Virus record (IMG/VR): IMGVR_UViG_3300026488_000246 | Coordinates: 19,463-83,462 of that record | Source of the DNA: a virus | Strand: one strand, 5' to 3' | Length of the DNA: 64,000 nucleotides | Program-made: the position numbers and the translations under genes | Shown here: one piece after another, positions 41,553-49,661 of the stretch | Layout: each line of letters opens with the position of its first letter | Position numbering within the stretch: position 1 is the stretch's first letter | Notes under the pieces: model-generated | What the model saw: the letters and a program-made list of their open reading frames with translations, nothing else | What the model was told of the DNA's origin: nothing | The model's database searches: none

Positions 41553-42503
41553 ATGGATTTCGCAGATCTTCTTGTAAAAGCTAAACTACCACAAGATGCC
41601 CCTCAACCAACAACTTCCAAGAAAAAGATTGTTAAATCTGAAACTATTACATCTTCTCAAAAAGACAATGTTACTAGGAAACAATCTGGTAGAATTTCTA
41701 CAGGGGATCTTGATGTTGAGCTAAACTCTGATGTATTTCTAAGCCTACTTAAAGAAGAATACAAGAAGAATCAGAAGGCGTCTATGTCTTACCAGAAGAA
41801 ATGGATTTCTCCTACCGATATATGCAACCTTTGTCCAAGAAAAGTTTATTATAGATTCACAAATGCTGATTATGAATTACAACTATTCTATCCTTATAGT
41901 GAAATCATTACTCATGTTGGTAATGCTGTACATGAATGGGTTCAATCATTGCTTGCAAAAGTATATAAAGATGTGCAATCAGAAGTAAAATTTGAAATTC
42001 CAGAAAAGAAACTTAAAGGTTACATTGACTTAGTATATAAAACAAACGAAGATAAAACTATTATTCTGGAAATCAAAACCATAGGTGATGAAATACATGA
42101 CAAACAATTCTATGGTAAGATTCCCCATTGGAAACAGTTAGCTACTTATTACTGGGTTTGGACAGAATTGCTAGGTAAACAATGTGATAGTGTGCAGTTA
42201 ATGTATCTAAAGAGGGATTTCAAACCCCTCAAATTACCAGATGGTACAAGAGACTTACCATTCAAGATTTTCACAGCTGATCCTGTTAAGTTATGGGAAA
42301 CTTACAAAAACGATATACTTTGGATGTATGAAACTATCCTTAATGCAATTGAAAAGAAACAAGTACCAGATATTCCACCTAATAGATTGCAAATCATTAA
42401 GAGGGATGAATGTGGATTCTGTCCATATCAAAAGATATGCTCAAAAGATGGTTTTGCTCATCAACAACAAAGAATTCAGAACTCTATTGAATGGATATTC
42501 TAA
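41553..42503 (+). CDS. Cas4/RecB-like PD-(D/E)XK nuclease with iron-sulfur cluster
   Basis: This 316-aa protein has the Cas4-type organisation: Cys pair CNLCPRK near residue 91, GNAVHEW with the early His, KGYIDLVY with the active Asp, IILEIKT with the E-x-K, QLATYYW with the conserved Gln, and three late Cys in CGFCPYQKIC near 287-296. The four-Cys arrangement indicates a 4Fe-4S cluster. A 5'-3' exonuclease role alongside the RecA-like recombinase is likely. No cas1/cas2 or CRISPR array is present. The first ~80 residues are a flexible extension. Confidence 0.85.
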   Translation: MDFADLLVKAKLPQDAPQPTTSKKKIVKSETITSSQKDNVTRKQSGRISTGDLDVELNSDVFLSLLKEEYKKNQKASMSYQKKWISPTDICNLCPRKVYYRFTNADYELQLFYPYSEIITHVGNAVHEWVQSLLAKVYKDVQSEVKFEIPEKKLKGYIDLVYKTNEDKTIILEIKTIGDEIHDKQFYGKIPHWKQLATYYWVWTELLGKQCDSVQLMYLKRDFKPLKLPDGTRDLPFKIFTADPVKLWETYKNDILWMYETILNAIEKKQVPDIPPNRLQIIKRDECGFCPYQKICSKDGFAHQQQRIQNSIEWIF

Positions 42504-42525
42504 ACAATAACAGAGGTCATAACCC

Positions 42526-43008
42526 ATGAAGAATGTATCTCATGTAATCTATATAGAGACCAAAGGTTCTTCAACAACATCTAAACCAGTAACTCCTACT
42601 TATGTACAATCCACACCTCCTACAGATGCTAGTGTTGGTGACTTATGGATTGATACATCCAAACAACCTCCAAAAGTATTAAGGTATGATGGAGCGACTT
42701 GGAAAGAAGTTGTAGCACTTGATCCCAATGTTTACATTGGGATAACAGAACCATCTGATCCTTATGATGGTTTAATCTGGTTGAAAAGTGATACGTTGAA
42801 ACTTTATGCTTACATCTCAGGTTCATGGCAAGAAATATCTGGTGGTTCATCAACAGTTTCAATCACAGGTGATGGTAAAACGATTAAGGTAGATGGAAAT
42901 AAAGTGTCTGTATTATTTAACAATAGTGAGAAGGATAATCCAGGCTACGTTTGGGATAATAAGAGAATACAGAAAGAAGCTCTAATCAAAGCATTAATAC
43001 TTGGCTAA
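42526..43008 (+). CDS. Fibre-like virion protein with two sugar-binding-type repeats
   Basis: This 160-aa protein contains two repeats of a motif common in phage fibre and receptor-binding proteins: PPTDASVGDLWIDTSKQPPK with GATWKEV, and EPSDPYDGLIWLKSDTLK with GSWQEI. The C-terminal part is polar. It is near the PAAR gene, consistent with baseplate or fibre attachment. A 9-bp hairpin (42722-42743) lies in the gene. Confidence 0.65.
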   Translation: MKNVSHVIYIETKGSSTTSKPVTPTYVQSTPPTDASVGDLWIDTSKQPPKVLRYDGATWKEVVALDPNVYIGITEPSDPYDGLIWLKSDTLKLYAYISGSWQEISGGSSTVSITGDGKTIKVDGNKVSVLFNNSEKDNPGYVWDNKRIQKEALIKALILG

Positions 43009-43020
43009 GAAGGAGGTAAC

Positions 43021-43212
43021 ATGGCGAAATTTCTTTCAATTGAAGATGAGAATACAGAAACTTTCATTAACTTAGATAATGTGTTATCCATCAAATTCTA
43101 TGAAGTTTACAACAGAATAGATTTTCTTTATGCTAATGGTCAGACATACACTCTCACTGCATCTGAAGAGCAATTCAAAGCTATTAGAGACTGCGTGAAG
43201 TCTTGCATGTAA
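43021..43212 (+). CDS. Small unknown protein
   Basis: This is a 63-aa protein with AAGGAGG seven bases upstream, 12 bases after the fibre-like gene and directly before a terminator. The composition (LDNVLSIKFYEVYNRIDFLY) is beta-rich. No family was recognised. Confidence 0.65.
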   Translation: MAKFLSIEDENTETFINLDNVLSIKFYEVYNRIDFLYANGQTYTLTASEEQFKAIRDCVKSCM

Positions 43213-43222
43213 TAACATTGTT

Positions 43223-43268
43223 GGTGGGTGGATCAGTTCTATGGTCCATCCACCATTCATTTTTTTTT
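43223..43268 (+). terminator. Rho-independent terminator
   Basis: A 13-bp stem with two G:U pairs (43223-43235/43242-43254) is followed by ATTCA and a run of nine or more Ts. Confidence 0.8.
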
Positions 43269-43282
43269 CGGAGGATTATGAG

Positions 43283-43582
43283 ATGCCTGGTGTAGCAAGA
43301 ATTGGTGATGTATTCAAAGCTGTTTGTTGTTGCCATAAAAGCTGTAAAAATGTGTCTGGTGTGATTGTATCAGGTTCTGCAAACGTATTAGCAAACAACA
43401 TAAGTATATCATTTTGTAGTGCTGTTGGTAAAGCAACATGTGGACATACTGCAATTATAGTCTCATGTAGTCCCAATGTACTAGTAAACGGAATTGGTTG
43501 TGCAAGATTAGGAGACACTGTTACAGGTTGTCCTAAAGGCGTGATTGTATCATCAAGTGCGAATGTTTTTGCTAATGGTTAA
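43283..43582 (+). CDS. PAAR-repeat spike tip protein, Cys-rich
   Basis: PAAR proteins form the sharpened, metal-holding tip on the gp5/VgrG spike. This 99-aa protein begins MPGVARIGD, matching the PAAR start, and contains the repeated GVIVSGSANVLAN/AIIVSCSPNVLVNG/GVIVSSSANVFANG units and CARLGD. It has nine Cys, including CCC and SC near residues 14-20, more than the few metal ligands usual for the family. The ATG at 43283 follows CGGAGG. The spike gene is 8 kb upstream. Confidence 0.85.
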   Translation: MPGVARIGDVFKAVCCCHKSCKNVSGVIVSGSANVLANNISISFCSAVGKATCGHTAIIVSCSPNVLVNGIGCARLGDTVTGCPKGVIVSSSANVFANG

Positions 43583-43606
43583 CTCAACAAAGAAAAGGAG
43601 GTCATG

Positions 43607-44473
43607 ATGAAACCTAAGAAAGCTTTAGTACTTCTAGTTTGTGAAGCAGCAACTAAGAAATTCTATCATTCGTTCAAACAAGAAAATCCAGAAACTATTA
43701 CAATTGACAGCTTCTATGAACCTACATGGAGGAAACTTATTGGCAAAGATTGGAAGAAACAAGCATTTGATGTTGCTAAAAAAGCCAGCGGATTCTTTAC
43801 AGTAAACGGTGAAAAGATTCAAATCAAAAGTGAAGATGTTGATCACCTTATCAGTTTAATTGAGCATAAAGGTAGAATGAAACCTTTCACATTGAAGCAG
43901 ATCAATAAAATCCTATCAGGAGAAAAACCACAACCTGATGAAATTATAGATGATCTAACAATACCAGAGCATCCTTTTTGGGAGGCAAGAGTAGCCACTT
44001 TAGCATTACACGTTTATCCATGCTATCATGATCCAGAAGAATTTACAAGATTAGTTTGGACTGTTAATGATATTCTATCATTTATGATTGGACAAAGACT
44101 TTGGGATGATCAAAGATTTGATGAGCAATTTGCATCTGCAATAACTGATTTGTATGAAGATAGTCCTAATGTTATAGAAAGTTTAGTTGTGCTTCTTATC
44201 CCAGAATTCCTCAATTACTATGAAGTTCAAAAAGGAAGTTGGACAAATAAGTATGAAGGTATGTATAATGAATTAGCATTTCTTCTGGAGCTATTAGATG
44301 GAGTAATCTTTAAGTTTGTATTGCTAGAACGTTGGTATAAAGAATTCAAAGAGCTTAATAAAACTCTGTTTCCAATGAATAACATTGAAGATCCATTATC
44401 CGAAGCATTAAGTGATGATTTTCGTCCTATGTTTGACTTGTTTGGTTCAGATGAATTACCACCACTTTTCTAA
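43607..44473 (+). CDS. Unknown protein
   Basis: This is a 288-aa soluble protein. The ATG at 43607 suits AAAGGAGG at 43594-43601 better than the ATG at 43604. The region ALVLLVCEAATKKFYHSF at the N-terminus and an acidic C-terminus (SDDFRPMFDLFGSDELPPLF) stand out, but no family was recognised. A strong hairpin follows. Confidence 0.65.
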   Translation: MKPKKALVLLVCEAATKKFYHSFKQENPETITIDSFYEPTWRKLIGKDWKKQAFDVAKKASGFFTVNGEKIQIKSEDVDHLISLIEHKGRMKPFTLKQINKILSGEKPQPDEIIDDLTIPEHPFWEARVATLALHVYPCYHDPEEFTRLVWTVNDILSFMIGQRLWDDQRFDEQFASAITDLYEDSPNVIESLVVLLIPEFLNYYEVQKGSWTNKYEGMYNELAFLLELLDGVIFKFVLLERWYKEFKELNKTLFPMNNIEDPLSEALSDDFRPMFDLFGSDELPPLF

Positions 44474-44482
44474 CAAAAATGT

Positions 44483-44514
44483 TGGGTCTAGGATCTGAGT
44501 TGATCCTAGACCCA
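44483..44514 (+). terminator. Intergenic hairpin without U-tract
   Basis: A perfect 13-bp stem TGGGTCTAGGATC/GATCCTAGACCCA has a 6-nt loop. Confidence 0.6.
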
Positions 44515-44793
44515 TAAAACTACTAAGTTTTTCATGAAACTTTCTTTAATAACTAACATTAACAAAGCTACATTTAAGGAGTAGAGTTTAGAACAAACTA
44601 ATAGCAAACAATTGTAAAGATTTGGGGTCATTCTTCAGGAGTTTGAAAGCTAATTCTAACAAGGTTGGGAAAGATAACGAGTTTACAAGGCTGGTCTACA
44701 CCAATAGAGATTGTATCGAATTAGTAGTTGGGGTCAGGCCCATCTTTGGACCCAACCCCATAATCAAGAAAACAAAAAACAAGGAGGTGAAAC
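44515..44793. other. Intergenic region with weak element-like and hairpin sequences
   Basis: No convincing gene is present. Bases 44521-44545 contain TACTAAG and TCATGAAACTTTC, which recall the ends of the 49-nt elements but at shortened spacing. Bases 44729-44760 form an imperfect hairpin (TGGGGT/ACCCCA). AAGGAGG at the end belongs to the next gene. Confidence 0.5.
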
Positions 44794-46566
44794 ATGAAAA
44801 TCACCAAAACATACAAAACACAAAAGATTGGAAAACTTATGACACCAAATCTTTACATCGATAAACCTAGGTCTGTGGCTATCTGGGAATCAATTGCTGC
44901 AGACCTTGATTTTAACTCATATGGTGTTCTTAAAGCACTTTCACAACATGAAGTTTATAAGTTTCTTGACATAGACATCAATGAAACGAATGGACATGCT
45001 CATGTCTTCTTAAACATCATTCCTTGTTTGTCTTTCAACTTCTTCGAAACAATGCTTATTGAAAGTTCCTATCTTAATAAAACTCTCCAACATTTCATCT
45101 CTAAGGTTGTTGATGAAAATGGACATCAAATCTCATTAGTTTATGATTCACTCGTAAAGATTGCTCATGAGTCATTCAACAAATTCTTGAAATCTGACAA
45201 AGCTACAGCATCAACAATTAACCATACATACAGAATACCAGTTAACATAGATCCTGAAGCATCCTATGAAGATTCAAAGACATATAAGAGAATCAAGCAA
45301 TCTAATCTGAAACGTGACATTTCACATATTCTTCTACACAAACAATCATACGATAGAATTATAGAAGACATCAAACAAAAGCTTATAAAGTATAAGCTTG
45401 TTGCAACTCTAAATTACCAAACAAAGAAGAAAGCTAAAGGGTTCACAAGAAAGTATGATATTCACAAAGGTCTAAGAATTCTCTTTAGTGAACCCGTATA
45501 TCAGGAAGGCCGCAGACAGGATATTTGTATGATTGCTACTGGCCTTCTAAAGCGTTACACAAATCTCGATTATGATCAAATTGCAAAAGTCATCCAGCAG
45601 TATGTTCCAAGAACAGATGAAGAATCTTCAAAAAGGCTTGATCCTGCTAAGTATGCAAAAACATACACAGGATTCTTACCAGGATACACAAAGTTCAGAA
45701 AACTTGTTAAAGAAGTCACAGGTGAAGATATTGATCTTGCTACAATTCAACAAACAACAAAAGATGGTTATATTATAGTTAGAAGAAAAGGAATTACAGA
45801 AAAATCAAGAGTCTTTGTTGAAGAAGTTGCACACGGTATTACAATCCTTATACTTGTGCTTGCTTACTTTGGACAAAAGGTTACAGATGTTGATTCTGAT
45901 ACTTTTACAGTTACGTTTAATTCAAAATCCGAAATTGCTAAACTACTGAAATACATGTGGAATAAACAAAATGGTCTTGATAGCAAAGTAATCAACAGAG
46001 CTTTGAAACTACTCAGAAAATCTGATATCTTTGAGTTCATTCATGAGTCATCAAGGAAAGTTTCATTCACAATATCCAAAAGCAATGCAGAAAACTTATT
46101 TAAAAGGCTCATGATTGATCTTGACAATGGAGATGTGATCTTATACCAATTCTACTCAATTCTTAAAGGAAAGAACGACATAGAATTCAAACCAGAAGAT
46201 GAAGAATTCAGACTCAAGAGTGGTGCTCTTTTATGCACATTGCTTATGTTTCAAATCCTTTCAAATTATGAGGAGTTTAGAAGACTTTTCACAGAAGCTA
46301 TACATGATTGGCTTTTATTTGGTCAGAATAAGCTAAATCGTTATGCTAAATTTCTTAATGCTTACAATGAGGTTATAAGATACTTCAAACAACAAAAGAT
46401 CTATAAAGCTTTTGACATACTCAAAATTGTTGATATAAGGAGATTCAAAGATCTTGCATTGCGTTACAAGAAAACTAGAAAGAAGCTTTTCTATAGAATC
46501 CTTTTTGACAATGTGAGATTCATTCATGATGCTATAAGACGGTTCTTTAGAAGTTACAAGATTTAG
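44794..46566 (+). CDS. Large unknown protein upstream of the repeat region
   Basis: This is a 590-aa protein with AAGGAGG ahead of the ATG. It is helical and basic, with a possible winged-helix-like part around residues 380-430 (FNSKSEIAKLLKYMW...RALKLLRKSDIFEFI). It lies directly before a 0.9-kb repeat-rich non-coding region, an arrangement that could fit a replication initiator or transcription protein; this is only positional inference. A 7-bp hairpin (45505-45547) lies within it. Confidence 0.6.
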   Translation: MKITKTYKTQKIGKLMTPNLYIDKPRSVAIWESIAADLDFNSYGVLKALSQHEVYKFLDIDINETNGHAHVFLNIIPCLSFNFFETMLIESSYLNKTLQHFISKVVDENGHQISLVYDSLVKIAHESFNKFLKSDKATASTINHTYRIPVNIDPEASYEDSKTYKRIKQSNLKRDISHILLHKQSYDRIIEDIKQKLIKYKLVATLNYQTKKKAKGFTRKYDIHKGLRILFSEPVYQEGRRQDICMIATGLLKRYTNLDYDQIAKVIQQYVPRTDEESSKRLDPAKYAKTYTGFLPGYTKFRKLVKEVTGEDIDLATIQQTTKDGYIIVRRKGITEKSRVFVEEVAHGITILILVLAYFGQKVTDVDSDTFTVTFNSKSEIAKLLKYMWNKQNGLDSKVINRALKLLRKSDIFEFIHESSRKVSFTISKSNAENLFKRLMIDLDNGDVILYQFYSILKGKNDIEFKPEDEEFRLKSGALLCTLLMFQILSNYEEFRRLFTEAIHDWLLFGQNKLNRYAKFLNAYNEVIRYFKQQKIYKAFDILKIVDIRRFKDLALRYKKTRKKLFYRILFDNVRFIHDAIRRFFRSYKI

Positions 46567-46760
46567 ACGTTGCTAAACTAGACATGCATATAGCACAGTT
46601 GTTTGCATATTTGATTTCAGAATTCTCAAACGTTCAAAAGAAACTGTCTATCATTTCGATTAAAGATTCTTTAAGCTATTTGAATTTTTTTTGCATATAG
46701 AAGTAAGCAAGGTATCTATGTTTCTTGTTGTCCATTTTGTTTTCAGATAATAGATAGCAC

Positions 46761-46809
46761 TACTAATTTTATATAGGTAATATTAGATTAACTATTTTGA
46801 AACGTTTCC
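46761..46809 (+). promoter_or_regulatory. 49-nt element, class II, copy A
   Basis: It runs TACTAATTTTATATAGG, TAATATTAGATTAACTATTT, TGAAACGTTTCC and has the same length and 3' anchor as the class I elements. Confidence 0.65.
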
Positions 46810-46892
46810 ACCCAATAGATAAACAAATCAATCAAGCTTTTCATACAGGATTGGAGAAGCTTTGCTAGATGGTGTTATTTCATTGATAAGTA

Positions 46893-46941
46893 GCTAGTTT
46901 ACATAAGCTATGTTGAAGATTACCTACTTTGAAACTCTTTC
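46893..46941 (+). promoter_or_regulatory. Degenerate class II element, copy B
   Basis: Only the 3' half (GAAGATTACCTACTTTGAAAC then TCTTTC) is clearly like the others. Confidence 0.35.
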
Positions 46942-47027
46942 TATATAAGCAAAAATGTCTTTATTAGCTTCAACTATTGGGTCAACAGAAGTATGTTAGA
47001 TCCATTTGCTTGGTGATAAGTTAGCTT

Positions 47028-47077
47028 TACTAATTTTATATAAACTCATAGTAATTCCGTTTTAATGAAACTCTTCC
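47028..47077 (+). promoter_or_regulatory. Degenerate class II element, copy C
   Basis: It begins TACTAATTTTATATA as in copy A and ends ATGAAACTCTTCC; the middle has diverged and is one base longer. Confidence 0.45.
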
Positions 47078-47182
47078 TGTATGATTCACCATACTATTTG
47101 AAGGTTCATTGAAGTTATAAAGGTTGTAAGATATAGCTAGCTATAAAAGCTCCTATTTTTGATTCTCAAGTATAGTAAGCAT

Positions 47183-47231
47183 TACTAATTTTATATAGCT
47201 AATATTAGATTAACTATTTTGAAACGTTTTC
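47183..47231 (+). promoter_or_regulatory. 49-nt element, class II, copy D
   Basis: It is nearly identical to copy A (ATATAGCTAATATTAG in the centre) and ends TGAAACGTTTTC. Confidence 0.65.
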
Positions 47232-47379
47232 GTGATTTTGTTTTAGAAGATTCTGTTAGCATGAATGGATAAGCATTTTAGACTCTTTTATTGTATGATA
47301 TTGCAAGCTATTAAGCAAAAGTTGGTAAGTTACTTGTGAAGATTGTTTGAGACATTGTTTTCTTGATATATGATAGCTT

Positions 47380-47428
47380 TACTAATTTTATATAGGTAAT
47401 ATTAGATTAACTATTTTGAAGCTCTTCC
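47380..47428 (+). promoter_or_regulatory. 49-nt element, class II, copy E
   Basis: It is nearly identical to copy A and ends TGAAGCTCTTCC. It is the copy nearest to the nuclease gene that starts at 47505. Confidence 0.65.
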
Positions 47429-47504
47429 ACAATATCACTTCATATTTACGTTGGTAGAAAGCATACGAAACATTTAATGACCTATCTCTTCTAAGGAGGT
47501 TATG

Positions 47505-48020
47505 ATGGCCAACAAAAACAAGAATAAAGGTAAGTATCTTGAAAATATCGTATCAAAAGCAATACAAGAAGCATGGAATCTTAATGAGTTTGAAGTACAT
47601 AGGAATCAAACATCAGGTATATTCCAAACAGAATTTGGTGACATATACTTCAAGAATCTAGATATCATAATAGAATGCAAAAATCAAGAATCATGGGACT
47701 TCAAACATATTCTCTTTTGGAGCAAACCTATTACAGACTTCTGGAAACAACTAATCAAAGATGCTGAGAAATTTAGAAAGAAACTTCAAAGAGAACCTCT
47801 TTATTTTCTTGTAGTTGGAAAATCCAGATATCCTAAGTTTGCAATCTTTGATATAGTGAATCTTCACGAAAATCGAGTGCTAACAAACTTCAATCTTGAT
47901 TTGTTTGTAAATCATATCAATTCATATACAATCATTAACCTACCTAATGAACCAAAACTTTGTTGTGAATTGCAAGAATCATTGAAAGCACTCAAATTAT
48001 TCATCAAGAGGAATGGATAA
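47505..48020 (+). CDS. PD-(D/E)XK-type nuclease (resolvase-like)
   Basis: This 171-aa protein shows a resolvase-like layout: a basic N-terminus with GKYLENIVSKAI, HRNQTSG, FGDIYFKNLDIIIECKNQ (Asp followed by the E-x-K), and a late LYFLVVGKSR strand. A Holliday-junction or repair nuclease role is plausible. The ATG at 47505 fits AAGGAGG at 47493-47499 better than the ATG three bases earlier. It is the first gene after the non-coding repeat region. Confidence 0.65.
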   Translation: MANKNKNKGKYLENIVSKAIQEAWNLNEFEVHRNQTSGIFQTEFGDIYFKNLDIIIECKNQESWDFKHILFWSKPITDFWKQLIKDAEKFRKKLQREPLYFLVVGKSRYPKFAIFDIVNLHENRVLTNFNLDLFVNHINSYTIINLPNEPKLCCELQESLKALKLFIKRNG

Positions 48021-48021
48021 G

Positions 48022-49494
48022 ATGCTTAATATTAGGTTATCAAATGAACGCGAAAAAAGAACCGTGATGATTTGTTTAGCTTTGTATGCTGCAAATTTCC
48101 TTGCTAACAGAATACCATCAAAAAAGATGGGAGTTATATATGGAGCTACAACAGCTGTAGCAGCTGTATTAACTGTAGCTTCAAGAATATCTGGTATTAA
48201 AGAAGCTCTTGGTGATTTATCTATTAAGTATAAGAGAAGCATGCCCTATGATATGGTTGCAGATTACATTAACAATACAATGCTTGAAAACTTAGTTTCA
48301 TATATGGTAAATATCATTGTGCAATCTTTCACTTTACAACCTTACAATACTAAAGCTCTAAAATCTATGATAAAAGATAAAACGAAACAAAGCACATACT
48401 TTGTTGTTGGATTCATTGTGGGTGTAATCATTGGATTGATTATCATAAAGAAGTATTACAAAGCTTTATCAGGTAAAGATATCAAGAAAATCATTCAAGA
48501 TTTACCTAAAGGAGTAGCATTAGCTCTTAATACAACCAAGAATAGTGTTTTTGTTGCATTAGTGCAGTTTATAGCTTTTGTATTTGTATCACTTGGTCTA
48601 ATACAGATAATAGTGGCATTTTTCAAAGCCTTAAAAGCAACCATCAAAGGAGAAAGAAATCTTGTTGATGCACTCAAGAAAGAATTCAAATTGAAACAGA
48701 TTTCAATATCGACAAACTATCTTAAACGTTTAGCTATGATTTACTATTACATTAAATTCAGAGGTGTTAAACCTAAACAAGCTCTAATGCAATTTAAACT
48801 TGTTAAAAGAAAATCAGCACTTAAAGATTTAAGAGAGCTTAAAAAGGAACCAAAAACACCAGAAGGTAAGAAACTTTATGAAGCAATACAGCTAGTAAAA
48901 GAAGCTTTAAAAAGAGCTGGAAAGAGACTTAATATCCCAATCTATGCAGCAAGATATCCATACTTTAATGCTTTCTTTGAACCTGTAGAAAGAATGATTG
49001 TTATACTTGTTGATAACCGTGAATTCAAGAAACTCACAGCAAGAGAAATTGCAGCTATACTCCTTCATGAGATTGGTCATGCAAATGAATTAGAATCTGT
49101 TTATGCAACAGCATTACTAGGTACAGCTGCTGTTGATGTCACTTTATCGTTACTTACAATACTTTTACTACCTTACTTTCTTAAACAAGATCCTGTTAGA
49201 AGATCTGTTAATGTAGTATTAGAATCTTTAGCTATTTCACAACTTGGTTTGGCTCTTGATTCATTTGGAAGACAAGAAGAAATGGCAGCTGATGCTTTTG
49301 CTACTGCTTTAGGATTTGGTACAGATTTAGCATCGGCGCTTGAAAAGTTACATGCAGACCATAATATAGATCCATCTGTTGAAATGATCTATGCTGCTGA
49401 CCCTCATGATATTCCACAAAGACGTATTAGAGTAATTCGTGAATTAGCATATGAATTGGCTAAACAAGAGAAAGACATAGTCAAATTTGCATAG
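48022..49494 (+). CDS. Membrane-bound M48-like zinc metalloprotease
   Basis: This 490-aa protein has several hydrophobic segments in its first ~220 residues (for example VVGFIVGVIIGLIIIK and ALVQFIAFVFVSLGLIQII), then a peptidase domain with AAILLHEIGHANE near residue 349 and, after further hydrophobic helices, QEEMAADAFA, the E-x-x-x-D type third-ligand helix of M48 (HtpX/Ste24) proteases. The ATG at 48022 is supported by GAGGA upstream. A strong hairpin ends the unit. Its substrate is unknown. Confidence 0.75.
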   Translation: MLNIRLSNEREKRTVMICLALYAANFLANRIPSKKMGVIYGATTAVAAVLTVASRISGIKEALGDLSIKYKRSMPYDMVADYINNTMLENLVSYMVNIIVQSFTLQPYNTKALKSMIKDKTKQSTYFVVGFIVGVIIGLIIIKKYYKALSGKDIKKIIQDLPKGVALALNTTKNSVFVALVQFIAFVFVSLGLIQIIVAFFKALKATIKGERNLVDALKKEFKLKQISISTNYLKRLAMIYYYIKFRGVKPKQALMQFKLVKRKSALKDLRELKKEPKTPEGKKLYEAIQLVKEALKRAGKRLNIPIYAARYPYFNAFFEPVERMIVILVDNREFKKLTAREIAAILLHEIGHANELESVYATALLGTAAVDVTLSLLTILLLPYFLKQDPVRRSVNVVLESLAISQLGLALDSFGRQEEMAADAFATALGFGTDLASALEKLHADHNIDPSVEMIYAADPHDIPQRRIRVIRELAYELAKQEKDIVKFA

Positions 49495-49498
49495 AAAA

Positions 49499-49531
49499 TG
49501 GGCCTGGAATCAGAAAATGGTTCCAGGCCCA
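49499..49531 (+). terminator. Intergenic hairpin without U-tract
   Basis: The 11-bp perfect stem TGGGCCTGGAA/TTCCAGGCCCA has an 11-nt loop. Confidence 0.6.
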
Positions 49532-49661
49532 ACACTTTCACCGAAAAATTTAGAATACTTCTTTTATTTAGTTTTGAAAAATGATGATGAATGACTCCAC
49601 TTTCGTAACAATTTTCATCCCATCTTTCCATTGTTTCGAAAAAACTACTGGAGGTTTCATA

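Larger units (their letters stand above)
46567..47492. other. 0.9-kb AT-rich non-coding region with five repeats of the 49-nt element type
   Basis: No ORF with a ribosome site is present. The region holds three well-conserved and two degenerate class II elements, separated by unique stretches of about 85-150 nt. Local structures include TATAGCTAGCTATA (47132-47145) and AAGCTT inverted pairs (46835-46864). It may yield a series of short RNAs, or act as an origin. Confidence 0.6.

Noticed and set aside
41553-42503. Part of a CRISPR adaptation module (Cas4)
   Set aside because: No other cas gene or repeat-spacer array is in the window; Cas4-like nucleases are common in phage recombination.
44622-44864. 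80-aa open frame before the 590-aa gene
   Set aside because: It has no ribosome site or good start codon, runs through a hairpin and overlaps the start of a well-supported gene.
46761-47428. CRISPR array formed by the repeated 49-nt elements
   Set aside because: Spacing is irregular (about 130-200 nt), repeats are diverged, and the same element occurs singly upstream of genes; no cas1/cas2 is present.
46567-47492. tRNA genes in the non-coding regions
   Set aside because: No cloverleaf, T-loop consensus or CCA end was seen here or at 62.6-63.0 kb.
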